From VXOI01 sp965197575 (GTDB lineage: Bacteria; Chloroflexota; Dehalococcoidia; Lucifugimonadales; UBA3495), in contig OZ240214.1 of NCBI GenBank assembly GCA_965197575.1, forward strand, positions 434,001 through 498,000: DNA of 64,000 bases, given 5' to 3'. Shown one piece after another: positions 16,936 to 24,797 of this stretch. Made by a program: the position numbers and the translations under genes. How positions within the stretch are numbered: position 1 is the stretch's first letter; every line of letters starts with the position of its first letter. Below the pieces are notes generated by a model. The model did no database searches. It saw only the letters and a list, made by a program, of their open reading frames with translations, and was not told the DNA's origin.

Positions 16936-18684
16936 ATGTCAAATGCAATCCCGGCAGCAAGCGAAGACGCCATATCGGACTGGGTTGGCCCACGGAATCT
17001 CCAACTCGGTCGCGGCTATATCGAAAGTGCTGCAATCATAGACCCGCGCCGCCAAGGCAACGCCGTCAGGGGCTGGTGTCAAGGCTCCATGCCCCAACCC
17101 TACCGGTTGCACGTTGCCTTCGGAGCCAACAGCATCGATGAGGCCCACTGTTCCTGTCCGGTGGGTGGCGGCGGGCGTTGCAAGCACATTGGGGCGCTCC
17201 TGCTTGCCTGGCTGGAGCAGCCCGACGCCTTCCGGGTGGTGGTGGAACTGGACACCGCCCTGGAGCGGCGCAGCAAGGCCGAGTTGATTGCCCTTATCAA
17301 GCGGATGTTGCAGCTTGAACCAGATCTGGAAACCCTGCTGGAGGCGGCTTTGCCGGATGGGAACCGGCGGGGTGCTCCGGTCAACCCGGAAGTCTATCGT
17401 CGCCAGGTATCCTCCGCCTTTCGACACGGTGGTGATGACTGGATGGCGTCGCAGAGGGTTGCCAGGGATATTAGTATCACTCTCAGCTCTGGCGACGGTT
17501 TTCTGGCCCTGGCGGACTACGCCGGCGCGGGTATAGTGTACCAGGCGGTGGCTCGGGGGATACTGGAAAATTACGAGATGATGTCGGACGAAGACGGGCA
17601 GTTGGCAGAGGTGGTGGACCGGTGCGTCGAGGGGCTGGGGAACTGCCTGGCCGGCGGGGGAGACGACGCTGCGGTCAGGGAAGGCTGCCTGCAAACCCTC
17701 TTCGACATATATCGCTTTGACGTGGACTTTGGAGGAGTCGGCCTGGGAGAGGCTGCGCCGGACCTCATTCTGGAACACGCCACGGAAGAGGAGAAGGGAG
17801 CCATAGCCGGCTGGGTGCGGGCCGCTATGCCCTGGGGCGAAAGCTGGACTGACGGCTATCATCGCCGGGTGTATGGCCGCTTCCTCTTGGATCTTGAAAT
17901 GGCCCACCTGAACGACGACTCATTCCTGGGGATCTGTCGTGAGTGTGGTCTTCTGGCCGAGCTGGTGGACCGCCTGCTGACGCTGGGGCGGTTGGAGGAT
18001 GCGGTAGCCGAGGCCGATTCGGCCGGGGATTACGACCTGCTGACTCTGGCGGACATCTTCCGCGAACATGGCTGCGCCCGGATGGTGGAGCCATTGCTGG
18101 CCAAGAGGACCGAGGCCAGCCGGGACAATCGTCTGGCGGAGTGGCTCAAGGAACGGTACAGGGAAAGAGGGGAACTGGCGGAAGCCCTGGCCCTGGCCGG
18201 GCGGCTGCTTGAACGACGCCCCCATCTCGCCGGGTATCAGGAGGTGCGGGAACTATCCCGGGCCCTTGGCGTCTGGCAGGAATCGCGTCAGCAGTTGCTG
18301 GACCGCTGGTCCGCCGCCGGTGAATACGGCCTGTTGACAGACGTTTACCTGGAAGAAGGCGAGGTGGACCTGGCCCTGAGATCGGTGAACCGGAGAAGGC
18401 CCGGGTTTCTTCATGGCGTGGACCAGTTGATCCGGGTGGCCCAGGCTGCTTCGGAGACACATCCCCAGGCCGCCCTCGATATCTACCGGCAGCAGGCGGA
18501 GAGTCTGATTGAGGCCCGCGGGCGAGACAACTACCGGCAGGCGTGTGCGTACCTGACCCGGGTGCAGGACCTGTACCAGCAACTGTCCCGGGAATCGGAA
18601 TGGATCGGCTTCATCGCCGGATTGCGGGAACGCCATCGCCGATTGCCCGCACTGAAGGAGGAGTTGAGCAACGCCGGACTGTAG
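16936..18684 (+). CDS. SWIM zinc finger domain protein
   Basis: Read from the ATG at 16936, the 582-residue protein has a SWIM domain near residues 55-85: 'EAHCSCPVGGGGRCKHIGAL' fits CxCx(n)CxH, a zinc-binding motif for nucleic acid or protein contacts. The remaining ~480 residues are alpha-helical repeats with TPR-like or HEAT-like spacing ('LVDRLLTLGRLEDAVAEAD', 'ERGELAEALALAGRLLERRP'), as in other bacterial SWIM proteins of unknown role. There are no enzyme motifs. An upstream in-frame ATG at 16897 is possible, but neither start has a strong ribosome site. The gene is intact, which is notable in a region where most neighbours are broken. Confidence 0.88.
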   Translation: MSNAIPAASEDAISDWVGPRNLQLGRGYIESAAIIDPRRQGNAVRGWCQGSMPQPYRLHVAFGANSIDEAHCSCPVGGGGRCKHIGALLLAWLEQPDAFRVVVELDTALERRSKAELIALIKRMLQLEPDLETLLEAALPDGNRRGAPVNPEVYRRQVSSAFRHGGDDWMASQRVARDISITLSSGDGFLALADYAGAGIVYQAVARGILENYEMMSDEDGQLAEVVDRCVEGLGNCLAGGGDDAAVREGCLQTLFDIYRFDVDFGGVGLGEAAPDLILEHATEEEKGAIAGWVRAAMPWGESWTDGYHRRVYGRFLLDLEMAHLNDDSFLGICRECGLLAELVDRLLTLGRLEDAVAEADSAGDYDLLTLADIFREHGCARMVEPLLAKRTEASRDNRLAEWLKERYRERGELAEALALAGRLLERRPHLAGYQEVRELSRALGVWQESRQQLLDRWSAAGEYGLLTDVYLEEGEVDLALRSVNRRRPGFLHGVDQLIRVAQAASETHPQAALDIYRQQAESLIEARGRDNYRQACAYLTRVQDLYQQLSRESEWIGFIAGLRERHRRLPALKEELSNAGL

Positions 18685-18704
18685 GCCTACGCCAGCAGCA
18701 GGAA

Positions 18705-19215
18705 TCAGGCCGCCTCTTTGCCCTGCATTCAGACCCGGGAACACTCCCGCAAGTGCCCAGATGGGCAAGATCCAGCCAGAACGTGGCGTCGGGGTGCACC
18801 ACGTAGCCGGTGCCCTGGTAGTGGTAGCCGATGCTGCACCGGGACGTGGGCAGCAGTTCCAGCAGGCCGTGGTCCCGGGAACGGGCGGTCCGGCGCTGAC
18901 CTTGGCGGCGATGGTCGTAATGGCGTCCTGGTGGCGCTGCTGGGACGACATGGCGCGCAGGGCGGTTCCCGCGATGACCGGGGAGTTTCCCGGCTGCGGC
19001 ACCGCTTGCGGGCGGCTCCACCGGTCCAGAGCCATCCTGACGGCGGCCCGGCCCCGGTGGGCCAGCCCTGGTCGGTGAGCACGCGCAACTGCCCATCGGC
19101 GCGAATCAATGTCAGGTTGGTCAGCACCTTGATCACCTGGTTGGCGCGGCGGCGGGTGACGCGGCCCATCAATCCGGCCAGTTGGCACGTCAACCATATC
19201 ACGGGCTTCTGAGAT
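18705..19215 (-). pseudogene. Replication-relaxation-like gene, multiply frameshifted
   Basis: Three overlapping minus-strand frames together resemble the replication-relaxation family. From 19215 down: 'TCQLAGLMGRVTRRRANQVI' and 'RADGQLRVLTDQG' in one frame, 'LAHRGRAAVRMALDRWSR' and 'QQRHQDAITTIAAKVSA' in the second, and 'GLLELLPTSRCSIGYHYQG' with 'YVVHPDATFWLDL' in the third. The last motif resembles the nuclease-like end of the family. At least two frameshifts separate them and the ends are missing. It is a second, older relic of the type at 13636-15499. Confidence 0.5.
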
Positions 19216-19298
19216 CGGTTGCTCTGGGTCCCAACGCGGTCTTCCGATTCGAACTCCAAGCAGACTCAGGGGATACGGCGGGAACAGCGATGAAGCTG

Positions 19299-19327
19299 TT
19301 GATAGGTGTACCGGCACACGGTATAAT
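19299..19327 (+). promoter_or_regulatory. Sigma70-type promoter for higBA, leaderless start
   Basis: TTGATA (19299-19304) and a perfect TATAAT (19322-19327) are separated by exactly 17 bp. The ATG of higB is at 19334, only 7 bp after the -10 box, so transcription would begin at or next to the start codon and no ribosome site fits between. This predicts a leaderless mRNA. Confidence 0.75.
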
Positions 19328-19333
19328 GTTCCC

Positions 19334-19612
19334 ATGATCCAGTCGTTTCGCCATCGGGGACTGAGGAGGCTCTATGAGCGAGGCGACCCCAGCAGGATAA
19401 GCGCCGACCAACTTGATCGGATTACTCTCGCCCTGGCAGACCTCGATGCAGCCACCAAGCCGAGCGAACTAGATTTGCCGGGGTACAGACTTCATCCCCT
19501 CCGGGGTGACCGGAAAGGATCGTGGAGCATTTCGATTTCGGGCAACTGGCGGATCACATTCCGCTTTGAAGATGGCGACGTGTATGACGTCGATCTAGTC
19601 GACTATCACTAG
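19334..19612 (+). CDS. higB: HigB-type toxin (RelE/ParE superfamily)
   Basis: This 92-residue protein matches HigB mRNA interferases in length and order: 'IQSFRHRGLRRLYERGD' at the N-terminus, 'PGYRLHPLRGDRKGSWSISI' in the middle and 'NWRITFRFEDGDVYDVDLVD' at the end. The last part holds the Trp-Arg-Ile strand and terminal His typical of ribosome-dependent HigB RNases. The antitoxin starts 16 bp downstream. In this toxin-first order HigA normally represses the shared promoter. The whole unit appears intact. Confidence 0.93.
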   Translation: MIQSFRHRGLRRLYERGDPSRISADQLDRITLALADLDAATKPSELDLPGYRLHPLRGDRKGSWSISISGNWRITFRFEDGDVYDVDLVDYH

Positions 19613-19628
19613 CGAGAGGGAAGAGACT

Positions 19629-19925
19629 ATGGCTATGAAGGATCCACCCCATCCTGGCCGAGGCATCAGGGAAAACTGCCTGGAGCCCTTTGGTCTAAGT
19701 GTAACCCAGGCGGCGGAGGTTCTGGGCGTTGCCCGGCACACCCTTTCACGGGTATTGAACGGCCACGCCGCGATCTCTCCGGACATGGCCATTCGCCTTG
19801 AGAAAGCTGGATGGTCCAGCGCGGATTTCTGGCTGCGCCGACAGACTTCCTACGACCTAGCGCAAGCTCGCAAGGGTGAAGACCGAATACGGGTCGAGCG
19901 CTACCAGCCGCAACCCACGGCGTAG
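19629..19925 (+). CDS. higA: HigA-type antitoxin (XRE HTH)
   Basis: The 98-residue protein starts 'PPHPGRGIRENCLEPFGLSV', the signature of HigA/VapI antitoxins, followed by the HTH 'TQAAEVLGVARHTLSRVLN' and 'ISPDMAIRLEKAGWSSADFW'. It binds HigB and the operon promoter. GAGGGAAGAG lies 6-15 bp before the ATG. It is a partner of the toxin gene directly upstream. Confidence 0.94.
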   Translation: MAMKDPPHPGRGIRENCLEPFGLSVTQAAEVLGVARHTLSRVLNGHAAISPDMAIRLEKAGWSSADFWLRRQTSYDLAQARKGEDRIRVERYQPQPTA

Positions 19926-19935
19926 GAAATCAAGT

Positions 19936-20230
19936 ATGTATGAATTGGAGGATATGCTTGGGGAGATTGTCTCACAGAAGGAGGTGGAGGGGATGCTCAG
20001 GGAGGACTTTGTTTGGACTTTGCTGGGCGTGTCCTTCCTGTCGACAGTTCCACAGCCCAAGTCTACGCCGTGATAGCCGCCGCCCGCCGTGCCGCAGGCA
20101 TCCGATAAGCAAGGCCGATTGCCAGACCGCATCGATAGCCCACTCCCTCGGGGCAGCGGTCGCAACCAGAGACGTGAACGACTTCGAAGGTTGTGGGATC
20201 AACGTGATCAATCCTTGGGCATATGCATGA
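19936..20230 (+). pseudogene. VapC/FitB-like PIN toxin remnant
   Basis: A short frame from 19936 encodes 'MYELEDMLGEIVSQKEVEGM', which is not recognised, and stops at 20073. From about 20040 another frame reads 'TAQVYAVIAAARRAAG' and, after a shift near 20100, 'CQTASIAHSLGAAVATRDVN' then 'DFEGCGINVINPWAYA' with a stop at 20230. The last segment is the C-terminal part of a PIN-domain RNase (FitB/VapC), with the conserved acidic residues in 'ATRDVNDFEG'. The N-terminal half with the first Asp is absent, so this is a dead fragment beside an intact HigBA pair. Confidence 0.65.
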
Positions 20231-20397
20231 GCGCAGTCAAGTTTACCACAGCCGTTGCAGCCTATCTCGGCGATCTGCGCCGTATCCGGGCGTCCGGAGG
20301 CGCGACGGGCGAGCGTCGCGACTGGCCGCCAGTTCCTTGCCCCGAGGTTGCTCCAGACATTGGCGAGGTGCGCTGGGCGGCGAGGACGTTATAGGAG
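20227..20397 (+). pseudogene. N-terminal scrap of a DNA methyltransferase-like gene
   Basis: From the ATG at 20227 the frame reads 'SAVKFTTAVAAYLGDLRRIR' and 'ASGGATGERRDWPPVP', then ends after 55 codons. The 'LRRIRASGGATGER' start resembles the N-terminus of large single-chain restriction-methyltransferases (type ISP/IIG). Nothing of the catalytic part follows. The identification rests on this short motif only. Confidence 0.35.
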
Positions 20398-20403
20398 AGA
20401 GCG

Positions 20404-21117
20404 ATGTTCAGAAGACTAAAGAGGGCATTCTTCCCTTCTCCCGAAGAACTTGAGCTACGCAAGCAGGAACTTCGCCGTCATCTGGAGGAGAGGAAGGGCG
20501 AGAAGGGTTGGCTAACTCAGCCGAGACTTGCAACCTTTTCAGACCTGCCTGATGCTGCTGGCCCTATCCGATTAGACAGTTCGGCCTGTCCCCACTGTGG
20601 TGCGGTGCAGGACCCACCTCCTCAAAGACGCAAGAAGTGCCGCGATTGCAAGGGGACGATCCACATCTGGACAGACCGTGAGGCTCGCAGAAAATACCTG
20701 TTGACGGAAGATCAGCGACAACAGCGCGAACGGGAGCGGCGGAATCGCCAATGGGTGGAACTGAGCCAGATTATCCAAACTGCCATGCAGACCCGTGATT
20801 GGGGTTCCTTGGAGGGCGCGTATCGACAGCAGGCAGCCATTCTCTTCAGTGAAGGCCGTCCCCATCGGCATGTAGCGATAGAAGCAGCCCGCGCCCAGCT
20901 AATGCGTATGTATGAAGACGCTGGCATTCGCAGCGTCAGAGTGAGCTCGAGCCAGGATGAAAGAGTGTGTGAGTATTGTACCGCGCTGGAAGGGAAGGTT
21001 TTCGATATCGAGAATGCCCTAGAGCAACTACCTATACCTGGCCCACACTGCACCGATGGCAGCGACCAGAACCCCCATGGTGGCCGCTGCCGATGCGTCT
21101 ACATTGCTGTGATATGA
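20404..21117 (+). CDS. Zinc-ribbon protein with phage-head-morphogenesis-like C-terminal domain
   Basis: The 237-residue protein has a zinc ribbon near residues 62-80 (CPHCG...KKCRDCKG), a helical middle ('ERRNRQWVELSQIIQTAMQ') and a C-terminal domain with 'VRVSSSQDERVCEYCTALEG' and 'GPHCTDG...GGRCRCVYI'. That last pattern (CxxC...L.G...H/C...CRC) is the core of the Mu gpF/SPP1 gp7 minor head protein domain, also found in toxins and host genes. Neither phage structural genes nor a toxin/immunity pair is nearby. Function is unknown. A good ribosome site (GGAGAGAGCG) precedes the ATG. Confidence 0.65.
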   Translation: MFRRLKRAFFPSPEELELRKQELRRHLEERKGEKGWLTQPRLATFSDLPDAAGPIRLDSSACPHCGAVQDPPPQRRKKCRDCKGTIHIWTDREARRKYLLTEDQRQQRERERRNRQWVELSQIIQTAMQTRDWGSLEGAYRQQAAILFSEGRPHRHVAIEAARAQLMRMYEDAGIRSVRVSSSQDERVCEYCTALEGKVFDIENALEQLPIPGPHCTDGSDQNPHGGRCRCVYIAVI

Positions 21118-21198
21118 GGCATGAAGGCGGAAAGCATTGGAAAACATAGTCTTTGTTCTGGCAACATTCTCAATACTGGGTAGTAGGAGGATACATAA

Positions 21199-21367
21199 AT
21201 GCCGTCGGAACATGATGACGCCAAGACCGCCACTGTTTTCGCAGTGCTTAGACAGCTTGAAGGTGTAGATGACAACCTGATGGAACGGCCCGAAGTCGCA
21301 CACCTTCCGTCTGTGTTGGAAGAGGGTGAACTGCCGGGATGCGTGGTCCAAAGCAGAGCGTCTGGCT
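21199..21367 (+). pseudogene. Small PH-like domain protein, truncated by IS21
   Basis: The ATG at 21199 begins 56 codons of genuine sequence with 'FAVLRQLEGVDDNLMERPEV' and 'HLPSVLEEGELPGCVVQ'. This resembles the first helix and strand of short bacterial PH-domain proteins. The IS21 tip TGTCAATGG starts at 21368 and the frame closes inside it at 21408. The remaining strands are gone. Confidence 0.45.
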
Positions 21368-21924
21368 TGTCAATGGTGGTGGGAAGTTGGGCCGCTAGGG
21401 CGGAGTAAAACTATACCACTTGGCGTAATTGGCCAGCAAAAATGTCCACACTAATTGTTCATAGGAAATGTCCCTCCGCCGGCAGTGGCAGGTGGTAAGG
21501 GGAGCCGTGTCCTGGTACGAACTAGACGTCGTCTGAGTAGCCTGGAGACTGGGAAGCAACGCTCTGCCGACTGTGGCGGAGGCGGTAGCTGTCGCCGTTC
21601 ATCTCCAGGATATGGACGTGGTGGGTGAGGCGGTCCAGCAGCGCTCCGGTCAGCCTCTCCGAGCCGAAGACCTCGGTCCATTCGTCGAAGGGCAGATTGG
21701 TGATGACCAGGATGGAGCCCCGCTCGTAGCGCTGGCTGAAGACCTCGAAGAGGAGCTCCGCCCCGGTGCGGGACAATGGCACGAAGCCCAGTTCGTCGAT
21801 GATCAGCAGGCTGAGGCGGGACAGATTCCGCTGCAGGTTGAGCAGACGTCGTTCGTCCCGGGCCTCCATCAGTTCGTGGACCAGGGCGGCGGCAGTGGTG
21901 AAGCCCGCGGACAATCCCCGCTGC
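21368..21924 (-). mobile_element. IS21 fragment 2 (3' end of istB plus terminus)
   Basis: The tip TGTCAATGG begins at 21368 and is followed by the terminal motif 'GGAGTAAAACTATACCAC' and 'TTGGCCAGCAAAAATGTCC', matching the other IS21 ends. The istB part stops abruptly at about 21924, at the same codon as fragment 1. The 557-bp length is close to the 574 bp of fragment 1. Confidence 0.8.
21522..21922 (-). pseudogene. istB: istB, C-terminal fragment
   Basis: The reading frame contains 'GLSAGFTTAAALVHELMEAR', Walker B 'LSLLIIDELGFVPLSRTGAE', 'GSILVITNLPFDEWTEVFG' and 'HVHILEMNGDSYRLRHSR'. The Walker A region is missing. Unlike fragment 1, the Asp of Walker B is kept. It is inactive because it is truncated. 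Confidence 0.82.
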
Positions 21925-21929
21925 TGTGC

Positions 21930-21960
21930 CAAAGAAAAAGGACAGGCTGTTGCCTGTCCC
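21930..21960 (-). terminator. Rho-independent terminator downstream of the Uma2 gene
   Basis: On the minus strand GGACAGGC-AACA-GCCTGTCC forms a perfect 8-bp stem (21940-21959), followed by TTTTTCTTT. It lies 55 bp after the stop of the minus-strand Uma2 gene and at the border of the IS21 fragment. Confidence 0.85.
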
Positions 21961-22014
21961 TGCGGCCCAGTGGGAGTTGCTGAATCGCGTGTGGGGAGTT
22001 GGTCCCCCTGCTGT

Positions 22015-22728
22015 TTATCCCTCTTCTTGTCTCTTTGCCAGTTCCGCCTCCAGCTCCCTGACCCGGGCCTCGGCCGCCAGCCTGGCTTCCCGTTCGGCCA
22101 ATCTGCCTTTCCGCTCCTGCTCGAAGGTGGGTATTTCCTGCCCCTTCTCCGGGTCATGCCAGCGCAGTCGAGGCTCGCCGCGTTCCCACCGGACAAAGAG
22201 GCCCAGCGCGGCGCTGTAGCCCTGCAGGACCTCTTCCTCGACCTCCTCAATGGCTATCGGTTCATACCGGCCGTCCGCCAGCCGGTCTCCCGCGAGGCGG
22301 CTTCCGTGGAATCTTCCGGTCTGGTCGAACCGCCAGTATTCCGGGATGCCCAGGTCGGCGTACCAGGTCCGCTTGTTCCCGGTGTCCTCTTGGCCCGTGC
22401 TTTGCGAGGCTATCTCCATTACGAAGTCGGGCGGCTTGCCCTGCTCGGAGATGACGTAGCTGTTGCTGTCCTGGTAGGCCTCAGGGTCGGCGTCGAATGC
22501 GATCAACAGGTCGGGGAATCTCCGGTCCGCCGCCGGGGTGTCCGGTTCCCGGATGATGTACCTCTCCCCTCCGACGACGGTGGTCCCGGGGCGGCCGAAG
22601 TGTTGGGCCAGATGGTGGGCGCCGCCGTTCTTGGTCAGGTGGTCGAAGCTTGTCATATCCTCCGGCTCTCGCTCCGGCGGGTCGGGGAGCGGCGGAAATG
22701 TTCTTGTGGTTCTGGGTTTGGTGGTCAT
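22015..22728 (-). CDS. Uma2 family endonuclease (DUF820)
   Basis: Read from the ATG at 22728, the 237-residue protein has the PD-(D/E)XK-like Uma2 core: 'GERYIIREPDTPAADRRFPD' with 'LLIAFDADPEAY', 'PPDFVMEIASQSTGQED' with the catalytic 'E.AS.ST..d' motif, and 'KRTWYADLGIPEYWRFD' with the conserved Lys and Tyr. The C-terminal 60 residues form a coiled coil ('ERKGRLAEREARLAAEARVRE'), common in this family. Uma2 proteins are abundant in Chloroflexota and cyanobacteria, and their biological role is unsettled. A terminator follows. The longer in-frame start at 22866 is not supported by motifs. Confidence 0.9.
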   Translation of the reverse strand: MTTKPRTTRTFPPLPDPPEREPEDMTSFDHLTKNGGAHHLAQHFGRPGTTVVGGERYIIREPDTPAADRRFPDLLIAFDADPEAYQDSNSYVISEQGKPPDFVMEIASQSTGQEDTGNKRTWYADLGIPEYWRFDQTGRFHGSRLAGDRLADGRYEPIAIEEVEEEVLQGYSAALGLFVRWERGEPRLRWHDPEKGQEIPTFEQERKGRLAEREARLAAEARVRELEAELAKRQEEG

Positions 22729-22823
22729 GTCTGGCCTCGTGGGCTTGGCGGTTCGGGTTCCAGCCTCTGGTATGGGAAATATAGAGCATCGTGCCTTTAC
22801 TGTAAAAGCCGCTCTCTGACGGC

Positions 22824-23256
22824 TTACATCTGGGCCAGGTTCTTCGCCAAGTTGTAAGCGAACCACCCGTCCCCGGTCCGGAATGCCTGCGGCTTGGCGG
22901 TCTGGTTATCCTCCACGATGCTGAAGCCGTCGTCGTAGGGTTCGAAGTCCACGATCCGGTCGTACCTCACCCTTAACTTCTTCCTCGGTCCTGAGAACCT
23001 GAGAAATAGACATGTTTCGTGGTGAAGCCGACTAATCCGGTGTCCTGGTGGACGGTCTCCTCCCACTCGGCGGCACGGCTCCGGAAGGTCCCGGCCCGTA
23101 GTAGACGCCCCTTGCTACCCGGATGCTGAGCTCCCGGGAACTGCCTCTCCGGGTGATTGTTTCCAGGTAGTCGACGTCCTTGCCGGCGGCATATCCCTCG
23201 GCGTAGCAGCCACAGGGTTCGGGGCAGTCACAGAGAGGGCGTTCTCTGGTGGTCAT
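22824..23256 (-). pseudogene. Small Cys-rich/PH-like protein with two frameshifts
   Basis: From the ATG at 23256 the frame reads 'TTRERPLCDCPEPCGCYAEG' and 'SSRELSIRVARGVYYGPG'. A shift near 23085 leads to 'RAAEWEETVHQDTGLVGFTT' and a second shift near 23000 to 'KKLRVRYDRIVDFEPYDDGF', then 'DGWFAYNLAKNLAQM' and the stop at 22824. The joined protein would be about 144 residues: an N-terminal Cys cluster followed by a PH-like beta domain that reports a 'simple protein' fold common in SAR202-type genomes. As written it is broken twice. Function is unknown. Confidence 0.55.
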
Positions 23257-23524
23257 GAGGTCTCCTGAAACTTCGTGTTCAGCGCGCCCTGAGATTCTCG
23301 TGGTATACACGTTAATTGTACTTAACGTGCAATCTTTCAGCTAACACCCGTGGGCGTTTTCCGGCCTGTTGCAAGGACTCGAGGGGCTATCCAGAGGGGA
23401 GTCGGCGGGGTTGCGGAGCGCACAGAGGCCACGGGGCCTCGCCTCCTGTGCGCTCCGCGGAGAATTTATCTCGGCGATGGGCCGGGTGAGCCGCGGCCTC
23501 ACGGGCAGAACCGGAGATCACCCA

Positions 23525-23884
23525 AGTCTGAATTATCCATGTCCAACCGTCCTGACAAACTGCTTGGCACGCACCCGCTCAACTGGGTCTCAGCGAGGGC
23601 CAGTATTTCCAGGCCGGCGAGGTTGCCCAACTCCGGCGGTATCTCCCCGCTCAACTGGTTCTCATTAAGGGACAGGTAGGTGACGCGGCCGTTGCCGTCA
23701 GTGAGGACGCCTTCCCACTGTCTAATCGGTCTTGGACTCAGCCAGTTATTGTTGGTTTTCCAATTCGGGCCGCCGGTGGCGTTATAGAGTGGGACCAGCG
23801 CTTCCCGGTCCGTTTCGGGCGAGTTCAGCGCTCCGGCGTGGCCCTGGGTTTGGCTGTGGCCGACTGGCAGAACCAGAGATCACC
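23525..23884 (-). pseudogene. Leucine-rich repeat protein fragment
   Basis: The minus strand encodes 'REALVPLYNATGGPNWKTNN', the usual cap before plant-type LRRs, then 'VTYLSLNENQLSGEIPPELG' and 'GLEILALAETQLSGCVPSSL', two LRR units, and ends 'LGDLRFCP'. At the upstream border an in-frame stop follows 'GDLWFCQSATAKPRATPER', a copy of the same C-cap, so at least two LRR blocks were once joined. An IS630 remnant begins immediately beyond (23887). LRR proteins of this kind are usually exported and bind other proteins. Only a scrap remains. Confidence 0.6.
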
Positions 23885-23886
23885 TA

Positions 23887-24124
23887 AACCAAGGCCAAGG
23901 TGGGATGTGCATTCGCCTGAGGCGGGTAATTGGGCTGGGAATTTGGCAGGAGTGCTTCGGCCCTTGACTGCAGGACCGTCCGGCAGTGGCGCCTCACCTC
24001 GTCTCTCCGGCTGGCCAGTCCGGCCAGAAAGTTGCCGACCCTCTCCTGCACCAAGGCCTTGTTCCCCAGACACAGATTTCCAGTGGCCTCCTCTCTCGCC
24101 CATCCCCAGATGGCCTCATCGGCG
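23887..24124 (-). mobile_element. IS630 element 'a' type, truncated copy (3' end)
   Basis: The outer end CTAAACCAAGGCCAAGGTGG and the next ~235 bp match the last part of the IS630 at 7264-8487 on the opposite strand. They include the region encoding 'DEAIWGWAREEATGNLC' and 'CRTVLQSRAEALL'. A TA is at 23885-23886. The element stops inside the catalytic Glu segment, where an Mrr-like gene begins, so the left part was lost by deletion. Confidence 0.82.
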
Positions 24125-24507
24125 ATGGGCTACGGGGACGGCCAGGTAGTAGGGCGAAGCGGCGACCAGGGCATTGATGGCATCCTCAATCAAGACAAAC
24201 TGGGCCTGGAGAAATCTACGTACAGGCCAAATGGCACACCTCCAACCAAGTTGGGGAGCCGGAAATTCGCAACTTTTCGGGCAGCCTGGTTGCACAAGGG
24301 GCCAACAAGGGTGTGTTTATCACCACTGCCTCTTTCAGTCCAACGGCCCAGCAGACCGCCGAGGCCATTTCAATGGGAACCCAGGTCATCCGCTTGATCG
24401 ACGGACCAGAACTAGCTGCACTGATGGCCGAGAACGACGTCGGCGTCGTCACCGAAAGGACCTTCGCGGTGAAGAAACTGGACGCCAACTACTTCGCCGA
24501 CTTTTGA
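24125..24507 (+). pseudogene. Mrr-like restriction endonuclease, C-terminal fragment with frameshift
   Basis: The frame from about 24125 reads 'GYGDGQVVGRSGDQGIDGIL' and 'NQDKLGLEK', the first catalytic Asp segment of the Mrr/type IV restriction domain. At an A run (24212-24214) one base is missing. The next frame gives 'IYVQAKWHTSNQVGEPEIRN' with the QxK catalytic motif, 'SLVAQGANKGVFITTASFSP' and 'IRLIDGPELAALMAENDVGV', and stops at 24507. Mrr enzymes cut modified DNA. The N-terminal winged-helix half is replaced by the IS630 remnant, so this is a dead restriction gene just upstream of the viperin locus. Confidence 0.82.
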
Positions 24508-24797
24508 CTTTTGCCCTGGAAAACCGTCTGATGTGAAGTTGGCCGTGCCTCCGGGCAGCGGAGCGTTTCTAAGCTACCGCCGAGGCGGTCTCCTGGACCT
24601 ACCGCTGGACTGACCTTTACTCTGCGTTCTTTCTTAAAACCCGGGCCTTTTGGACCGTGTTCGCCGTCCTAAATCCAAGAGGTGAATTTCCGATGGTTGC
24701 GATTTGTCCATCTCACTGGGGCTGACTGCCCGCACGGGCGAGCCTACGATGATCTTAAAGACACTTCCGTCAAGCTACGGATTATCGTGGGGTCGAG

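Noticed and set aside
20223..20453. Plus-strand frame 20223-20453 as a separate small gene
   Set aside because: It overlaps the methyltransferase-like scrap and the start of the 20404 gene in another frame, and is Arg/Ser-rich without motifs.
22729..22866. Longer start of the Uma2 gene at 22866
   Set aside because: The extra residues show no conserved pattern; 'MTTKPRTTRTFPPLP' at 22728 fits the family start better.
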